DNA from: Marinobacter halotolerans | GTDB lineage: Bacteria > Pseudomonadota > Gammaproteobacteria > Pseudomonadales > Oleiphilaceae | Length of the DNA: 64,000 nt | Assembly (NCBI RefSeq): GCF_008795985.1 | Contig: NZ_VMHP01000001.1 | Coordinates: 930,001-994,000 of the forward strand | Reading direction: 5' to 3' | In this document: positions 59,145 to 64,000 of the stretch, in pieces | Layout of the letters: each line of letters begins with the position of its first letter | Numbering within the stretch: the stretch's first letter is position 1 | Made by a program: the position numbers and the translations under genes | The notes under the pieces: model-generated | What the model was told of the DNA's origin: nothing | Database searches by the model: none | Seen by the model: only the letters and a program-made list of their open reading frames with translations

Positions 59145-60761
59145 ATGAACGACGAAAGCCAGAAAGAGAAACTCAGGCAGCATTTTGCACGCCGCGTGAC
59201 TACCCAGGCCAGGGTGGTGCTGGACACATGGCAGAAAATCCATGAAAACCCGGCCCAGGCAGCGGCTTTCCGTGAAGACTTTTCAAGGGCCGCCGACAAG
59301 CTGGTGCGTTATGCCCAGCGGTTTGAAATGCAGAGCCACAGCGAGGCCGGCAAAAAGGTTTATGAGCTTGCCGGCGAGTGGCCTGAGGGCCATGGCCTGC
59401 CCGAGCAGCTGATCAAGCCTCTGGAAGAAGCCATCGAGACTCTCTCCCGCAGCACCTTGCGGAGAACCGACCAGCAGGCCACAGAAGCCCCCCAGCAGTT
59501 CCGTCGGACCCCGGTCTACATTGCCCTGGCCAACCGGGAAATGGCCCATCGCCTGATTCGCCAGCTGGAATTTTTCGGCTTCCGGGCCTCTGCGTTCGAC
59601 AATGCCGAAGACCTGATCGAGGCCTGCGGCCTGCACAAGCCCGAAACCATCCTGATGGACGTCAACTTCGGTGCCCAGCCGCTGGACGGCATTGGCACCA
59701 TCGAAAAGCTCCAGGAACGCCACGACACCCCCATCCCCATTATCTTCATGAGTGATGAGGACGGCACCATTGAAACCCGCCTGAGAGCGTCCCGATGCGG
59801 CGGGGAGGAATTCTTCTACCCGGCGGTGGACCCGGGCCAGTTGATTGAGAAGATCGAGACCTATACCCACGGCAACACGGTCGAACCCTACAAAGTGCTG
59901 GTTCTGGATGATTCCCGGGCCCAGGCCAAATACATGGAAACGGTGCTGAAGAAAGCGGGCATGAACGCCCATATCATCACCGACCCGATGCAGATCATTA
60001 CCGCCCTGGAGTCGTTTCTGCCGGAAATCATTATTCTGGACATGTACATGCCCGGCTGCACCGGCATGGAAATCGCCCGGGTGATTCGCCAGCAGGACCG
60101 ATTCCACAGCGTACCGATCATCTATCTTTCCGCCGAGGACGACGTCACCAAGCAGCTCCACGCCATGAGCCTGGGCGGCGACGACTTCCTCACCAAGCCG
60201 ATCGACCCAAAGCACCTCATTTCCACCATTCACAACCGGGGTCGGCGCGCCCGCTCGCTGCTGGCACTGATGATCCGCGACAGCCTGACCGGTCTTTATA
60301 ACCACACCCACACGCTCTATCTGCTGGACCAGGAAATTGTTCGCGCCAATCAGAAAGACCAGCCGCTCTGCTTCGCGATGATTGACATCGACTACTTCAA
60401 AAAGGTGAATGACACCTTCGGCCATCCGATCGGCGACCGGGTCCTGCGCAGCTTGTCGATGTTCCTTAAACAACGGTTGCGCAAATCCGACCACATTGGC
60501 CGTTACGGCGGTGAGGAGTTTGCCATTATTCTGCCGGAAACCCGGGAAAGCGATGCCCGAAACGTACTGAACGAAATCCGCGAACGTTTCTCGGAACTGG
60601 TACAACCCGCCGGCGACCGGGAATTCAACGTCACCTTCAGTTGCGGCGTTGCCACCCTCAAGCCTGGTGAAACCTCCCAGTCCCTCTGTGAGCGTGCCGA
60701 CCGGGCGCTCTACCGCTCCAAAGAGCAGGGTCGCAACTGCGTTACCGCCTTCAGCGACTGA
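59145..60761 (+). CDS. Diguanylate cyclase with two receiver domains
   Basis: A 538-residue cytoplasmic signalling protein. N-terminal helical domain (about 1-105, Hpt-like in shape but no clear phospho-histidine motif), a first receiver-like domain (122-240), a complete second receiver (248-365: Asp255, Asp256, phospho-acceptor Asp299, Lys351), and a GGDEF domain with active GGEEF at 455-459 and inhibitory RxxD site RKSD at 446-449. In the first receiver the acidic pair is replaced (ALANRE) though Asp172 remains, so it is probably not phosphorylated. It makes c-di-GMP when the second receiver is activated; the kinase is unknown. Confidence 0.9.
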   Translation: MNDESQKEKLRQHFARRVTTQARVVLDTWQKIHENPAQAAAFREDFSRAADKLVRYAQRFEMQSHSEAGKKVYELAGEWPEGHGLPEQLIKPLEEAIETLSRSTLRRTDQQATEAPQQFRRTPVYIALANREMAHRLIRQLEFFGFRASAFDNAEDLIEACGLHKPETILMDVNFGAQPLDGIGTIEKLQERHDTPIPIIFMSDEDGTIETRLRASRCGGEEFFYPAVDPGQLIEKIETYTHGNTVEPYKVLVLDDSRAQAKYMETVLKKAGMNAHIITDPMQIITALESFLPEIIILDMYMPGCTGMEIARVIRQQDRFHSVPIIYLSAEDDVTKQLHAMSLGGDDFLTKPIDPKHLISTIHNRGRRARSLLALMIRDSLTGLYNHTHTLYLLDQEIVRANQKDQPLCFAMIDIDYFKKVNDTFGHPIGDRVLRSLSMFLKQRLRKSDHIGRYGGEEFAIILPETRESDARNVLNEIRERFSELVQPAGDREFNVTFSCGVATLKPGETSQSLCERADRALYRSKEQGRNCVTAFSD

Positions 60762-60979
60762 TCCCGAAGGTTCCCTGCCCCGCGCTCAAGGGGCAGGTTT
60801 ATGAAACCAACGTCTTATAGAAGTTGCCTGCCGCCTTCACGACAATAATGGCCGTACTGTTGAACTGACCGGCCAATCATCCTGCCTGTCAATTTTTATC
60901 AGTTAAAATCCGTCCATTTGCTGGAAAATGTCGATATATTCGGCGATCCTGTAGGAAAGTCAGCAAGGTAACGACGCTC

Positions 60980-61420
60980 ATGTCAACAATATTGGTACTC
61001 CACGGCCCCAATCTGAACATGCTCGGCACGCGGGAGCCCGAGGTCTACGGTCATGAGACCCTGGCCGATATTAACGAGCGTTTACACAATCAGGCCGCCG
61101 AAACCGGCCATCACCTGCTACATTTACAATCAAACGCTGAATATGAGCTGATTGAACGGATTCACGATGCACGCTCGGAAGGGGTCGATTTCATTCTGTT
61201 CAACCCCGCTGCCTTCACGCACACCAGCGTCGCATTAAGAGATGCAATTCTGGCTTCGGGCATTCCATTTATCGAAGTGCATCTGTCAAACGTGCATGCG
61301 CGGGAAGCGTTCCGCCATCACTCCTATTTTTCTGATATCGCCGATGGCGTTATCAGCGGGCTGGGCAGCCTAGGGTACGATCTGGCACTGACGGCCGCCC
61401 TGCGTCGAATTCACCGCTAG
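60980..61420 (+). CDS. aroQ: Type II 3-dehydroquinate dehydratase
   Basis: Third step of the shikimate pathway. 146 residues with the family opening [19 protein letters not shown] near 6-24 (catalytic Tyr23), [16 protein letters not shown] near 73-88 and [17 protein letters not shown] near 98-114. First gene of aroQ-accB-accC-prmA, an order seen in many gammaproteobacteria. Confidence 0.96.
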   Translation: MSTILVLHGPNLNMLGTREPEVYGHETLADINERLHNQAAETGHHLLHLQSNAEYELIERIHDARSEGVDFILFNPAAFTHTSVALRDAILASGIPFIEVHLSNVHAREAFRHHSYFSDIADGVISGLGSLGYDLALTAALRRIHR

Positions 61421-61446
61421 ACCTGACAAACGGAACCGGACTGACT

Positions 61447-61911
61447 ATGGACATTCGCAAGATCAAGAAGCTGATTGAGTTGCTGGAGGAATCCGACGTC
61501 GAGGAACTGGAGATTCACGAAGCGGAAGACTCCGTTCGCATCTCCCGTCGTCGCGAGCAGGCCCCGGCGCCCCAGTACATGGCCCACTATCCTGCCCCGC
61601 AACAATACCAGGAGCCTTCTGCGCCCTCTTCCTCAGGCGGCGGGTCCGCTGAACCGGCGCCAAAACCGGAGCCCGATGGCCACGCGGTGAAATCACCGAT
61701 GGTGGGCACCTTCTACCGGTCACCTTCTCCTACCTCCAAGTCTTTCGTGGAGGTAGGCCAGTCGGTCAAGGCGGGCGACGTGGTGTGTATCGTGGAAGCC
61801 ATGAAGATGATGAACCAGATCGAAGCCGACAAGAGCGGCACGGTGTCCGAGATTCTCGTGGAAAACGGGCAGCCGGTCGAGTTCGATCAGCCGCTGATCA
61901 TCATTTCCTGA
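61447..61911 (+). CDS. accB: Biotin carboxyl carrier protein of acetyl-CoA carboxylase
   Basis: Carries biotin between the carboxylase and transferase parts of ACC for fatty-acid synthesis. 154 residues: N-terminal helix ([20 protein letters not shown]), Pro/Ala/Ser linker at about 38-75, and C-terminal biotinyl domain with [11 protein letters not shown], biotin Lys near 121. It starts 26 bases after aroQ. Confidence 0.97.
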   Translation: MDIRKIKKLIELLEESDVEELEIHEAEDSVRISRRREQAPAPQYMAHYPAPQQYQEPSAPSSSGGGSAEPAPKPEPDGHAVKSPMVGTFYRSPSPTSKSFVEVGQSVKAGDVVCIVEAMKMMNQIEADKSGTVSEILVENGQPVEFDQPLIIIS

Positions 61912-61927
61912 ACCCGGTGACTCTCTC

Positions 61928-63274
61928 ATGGCTATGCTAGAAAAAGTTCTGATCGCAAACCGCGGTGAAATTGCGCTGCGCATACTGCGTGCCTGCAAAG
62001 AGCTGGGCATCAAGACCGTGGCGGTTCACTCCCAGATTGACCGCGACCTGATGCACGTGCGTCTGGCAGACGAGTCCGTTTGTATCGGCCCGAACAATGC
62101 CACCCAAAGCTACCTGAACATTCCCACCATTATCAGCGCGGCGGAAGTGACCGACTCGGTGGGCATCCACCCCGGTTACGGTTTTCTGGCGGAAAACGCC
62201 GATTTTGCCGAGCAGGTGGAGAAAAGCGGGTTCCGCTTCATCGGCCCCAGGGCCGAGACCATCCGTCTGATGGGTAACAAGGTCTCTGCCATTAATTCCA
62301 TGATCAAGGCGGGCGTTCCCACCGTGCCCGGTTCGGATGGCCCCATCACCGATGACGATGAGCGCACCCTGCAGATCGCCAGGCGGATCGGCTACCCGGT
62401 TATCATCAAGGCCGCTTCAGGCGGCGGTGGTCGCGGCATGCAGGTGGTTCACTCGGAAGCCGCCCTGCTGAAAAGCATCCAGATCACCCAGAGCGAAGCC
62501 AGCAACACCTTTGGCGACGCCACGGTGTATCTTGAAAAATACCTTGAGCGCCCTCGCCACGTGGAAGTTCAGGTTCTGGCCGACACCCACGGCAACGTGA
62601 TTCACCTGGGCGATCGCGACTGCTCCATGCAGCGTCGCCACCAGAAGGTTCTGGAAGAGGCACCGGCCCCCAATATCGACCCAGAGGCACGGGAGAAAAC
62701 CCTCAAGGCCTGTGTGGACGCCTGCAAGACCATCGGTTATGTCGGCGCCGGCACCTTCGAGTTTCTGTACCAGGACGGCGCCTTCTATTTCATCGAGATG
62801 AACACGCGGGTTCAGGTGGAGCACCCGGTATCGGAGATGGTGACCGGCGTGGATATCGTTCGCGAACAACTGCGGATCGCGAGTGGCCTGCCACTGCTTT
62901 ATACCCAGGACGACATCAAGATCTCCGGCCACGCCCTGGAGTGCCGCATCAACGCGGAGGACCCGAAAACCTTCGTGCCCAGCCCCGGCAAGGTCAAGCA
63001 CTTTCATGCCCCAGGCGGCAATGGCATTCGCGTGGATTCACACCTCTACAGCGGTTACACCGTACCGCCCTACTACGATTCCATGGTGGCCAAGCTGATC
63101 ACCTGGGGCGACGACCGGGAGATTGCCCGCCGTCGCATGAAGAACGCTCTGGACGAGCTGGTCGTGGAAGGCATCAAGACAAATCAGTCACTACACCGCA
63201 ATCTGATACGCGACGGCGGCTTTAAACAGGTAGACTTCACCATACACTACCTGGAAAAACTGATACGGGACTAA
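61928..63274 (+). CDS. accC: Biotin carboxylase of acetyl-CoA carboxylase
   Basis: ATP-grasp enzyme that carboxylates biotin on AccB. 448 residues: N-terminal [18 protein letters not shown] near 6-23, glycine loop [11 protein letters not shown] near 160-170, and the catalytic [14 protein letters not shown] near 289-302 with the full metal-binding Glu and Asn (contrast the ATP-grasp protein at 23213). 16 bases after accB. Confidence 0.97.
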   Translation: MAMLEKVLIANRGEIALRILRACKELGIKTVAVHSQIDRDLMHVRLADESVCIGPNNATQSYLNIPTIISAAEVTDSVGIHPGYGFLAENADFAEQVEKSGFRFIGPRAETIRLMGNKVSAINSMIKAGVPTVPGSDGPITDDDERTLQIARRIGYPVIIKAASGGGGRGMQVVHSEAALLKSIQITQSEASNTFGDATVYLEKYLERPRHVEVQVLADTHGNVIHLGDRDCSMQRRHQKVLEEAPAPNIDPEAREKTLKACVDACKTIGYVGAGTFEFLYQDGAFYFIEMNTRVQVEHPVSEMVTGVDIVREQLRIASGLPLLYTQDDIKISGHALECRINAEDPKTFVPSPGKVKHFHAPGGNGIRVDSHLYSGYTVPPYYDSMVAKLITWGDDREIARRRMKNALDELVVEGIKTNQSLHRNLIRDGGFKQVDFTIHYLEKLIRD

Positions 63275-63276
63275 GC

Positions 63277-64000
63277 ATGCCCTGGATACAACTACAGATC
63301 CCGGCTGATCCGGATAGCGCCGATCAGCTGGAGGATCTGCTCATGGAAATGGGCGCCGAGGCCGTTTCCATGGAAGACGCCGCCGACCAGCCCCTCTACG
63401 AACCTGACCCCGGAACCACGCCCCTATGGCACCAGACCAGCGTGACCGGCCTGTTTGATTCCCAGCGAAACATTGATGAACTCTGCGCCGCGGTCAAAGA
63501 CGCCTGGCACCAGCAGACTCAGCAGTCGCTGCCGGACATCGAAGTGACCCTGGTGGAAGACAAGGACTGGGAACGGGAGTGGATGGACGACTTCAAGCCC
63601 TTGCAGTTCGGCAGCCGTCTCTGGATTGTTCCCAGCTGGCACGAGGCCCCCGACCCGGATGCGGCCAACCTGGCACTGGACCCCGGGCTGGCCTTTGGTA
63701 CCGGCACCCATCCGACGACCGCGCTCTGCCTGGAATGGCTGGACGGCCAGGACGTCACAGGCCAGCAGGTGATCGACTACGGTTGCGGTTCTGGCATTCT
63801 GGGACTGGCAGCCCTGCTGCTGGGTGCGGACCACGTGATTGGCGTGGATACCGACTCCCAGGCCCTGGAAGCCAGCCGGGAAAATGCCCGGCGCAACAAC
63901 GTAGAGCAGAGCCGGCTGGACCTGTACCTGCCGGAAGACGAACCGGCGACCGTCGCTGACCTTATGCTCGCCAATATACTGGCCCAGCCGCTGATCGGCC
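63277..64000 (+). CDS. prmA: Ribosomal protein L11 methyltransferase, cut by the window end
   Basis: SAM-dependent methyltransferase that trimethylates ribosomal protein L11. About 241 of some 295 residues are visible: N-terminal substrate-recognition domain, then LAFGTGTHPTTALCLEWL near 139-156 and the SAM motif VIDYGCGSGILGLAA near 165-179, ending at LMLANILAQPL. The ATG at 63277 is two bases after the accC stop. Last visible gene of the aroQ-acc unit. Confidence 0.95.
   Translation, partial: MPWIQLQIPADPDSADQLEDLLMEMGAEAVSMEDAADQPLYEPDPGTTPLWHQTSVTGLFDSQRNIDELCAAVKDAWHQQTQQSLPDIEVTLVEDKDWEREWMDDFKPLQFGSRLWIVPSWHEAPDPDAANLALDPGLAFGTGTHPTTALCLEWLDGQDVTGQQVIDYGCGSGILGLAALLLGADHVIGVDTDSQALEASRENARRNNVEQSRLDLYLPEDEPATVADLMLANILAQPLIG

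Noticed and set aside
60762..60979. Promoter or regulatory RNA in the 218-base gap before aroQ
   Set aside because: TTGCTG and TATATT are present but only 11 bases apart; no convincing structure was found.
1..64000. CRISPR arrays, insertion sequences, toxin-antitoxin pairs or phage genes
   Set aside because: No regularly spaced repeats, transposase, integrase or capsid motifs were seen. RatA is called a toxin in E. coli but has no antitoxin partner and belongs to the Coq10 family.

Overview
This 64 kb window reads as a chromosomal segment of a marine, probably hydrocarbon- or lipid-metabolising gammaproteobacterium, most likely Marinobacter or a close relative. The reasons are: two wax ester synthase/diacylglycerol acyltransferase (WS/DGAT) paralogues, an AlkJ-like alcohol dehydrogenase and an ExaC/AldB-like aldehyde dehydrogenase; Pseudomonas-like orders such as ubiE-ubiJ-ubiB-hisI-hisE-tatABC-rsmE and ygfB-pepP-ubiH-ubiI with zapA, 6S RNA and fau; and a tmRNA tag ANDDNYALAA. 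The genus is an inference. Base composition looks even, and I see no prophage, insertion sequence, integrase or CRISPR array. Coding density is high; the longest gap is about 314 bases (34117-34430).

Layout. 1-9.8 kb is stress and quality control: grpE-dnaK behind a sigma-32 promoter, recN behind two LexA boxes, fur, bamE, ratA-rnfH, a sodium-dependent (SNF) transporter, smpB, a first WS/DGAT and ssrA (tmRNA). 9.8-18.7 kb holds a RIO kinase, a MOT1-type oxyanion transporter, a one-component regulator (excisionase-like HTH plus periplasmic-binding-protein-like domain), the tupBCA tungstate transporter, a GMC alcohol dehydrogenase, a secreted metallo-beta-lactamase-fold protein and a pseudoazurin.

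18.7-24.4 kb is the least explained part: an apparent minus-strand operon of ATP-grasp ligase, a 676-residue protein of unknown family, a ThDP-dependent acetolactate-synthase-like enzyme and a lipoprotein. The 676-residue protein carries a papain-like Q-C-H-N residue pattern. I regard this as the best candidate for an undescribed system.

24.6-36.5 kb holds mqo, a Ca/Na exchanger, a minus-strand run fumC-chrA-msrA-msrB, aldehyde dehydrogenase, a second WS/DGAT, an alpha/beta hydrolase, an FFLEELY-motif-like protein and a PHA-system protein. 36.6-42.8 kb is the long ubiEJB-hisIE-tatABC-rsmE run. 42.8-53.4 kb has a DUF808 membrane protein, ubiI-like/ubiH/pepP/ygfB, a zinc-starvation block (Zur box, ZrgA-like protein, DUF3299 protein, ABC ATPase and permease) that sits between ygfB and the zapB-like/zapA/6S RNA/fau group, and a 53-residue membrane protein. 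53.5-64 kb has ilvA, rpiA, an acyl-CoA dehydrogenase with a palindromic operator, ppa, a DUF2333 protein, a diguanylate cyclase, and aroQ-accB-accC-prmA (prmA cut by the window edge).

How the genes connect. Ubiquinone synthesis appears twice (ubiE/J/B and ubiH/I-like) and serves quinone-linked enzymes such as Mqo and probably the AlkJ-like dehydrogenase. Alcohol and aldehyde oxidation, acyl-CoA dehydrogenation, acetyl-CoA carboxylase and the WS/DGATs together make a lipid storage and turnover theme. Metal homeostasis (Fur, Zur box, TupBCA/MOT1, ChrA) and oxidative repair (MsrA/B) are scattered through the window.
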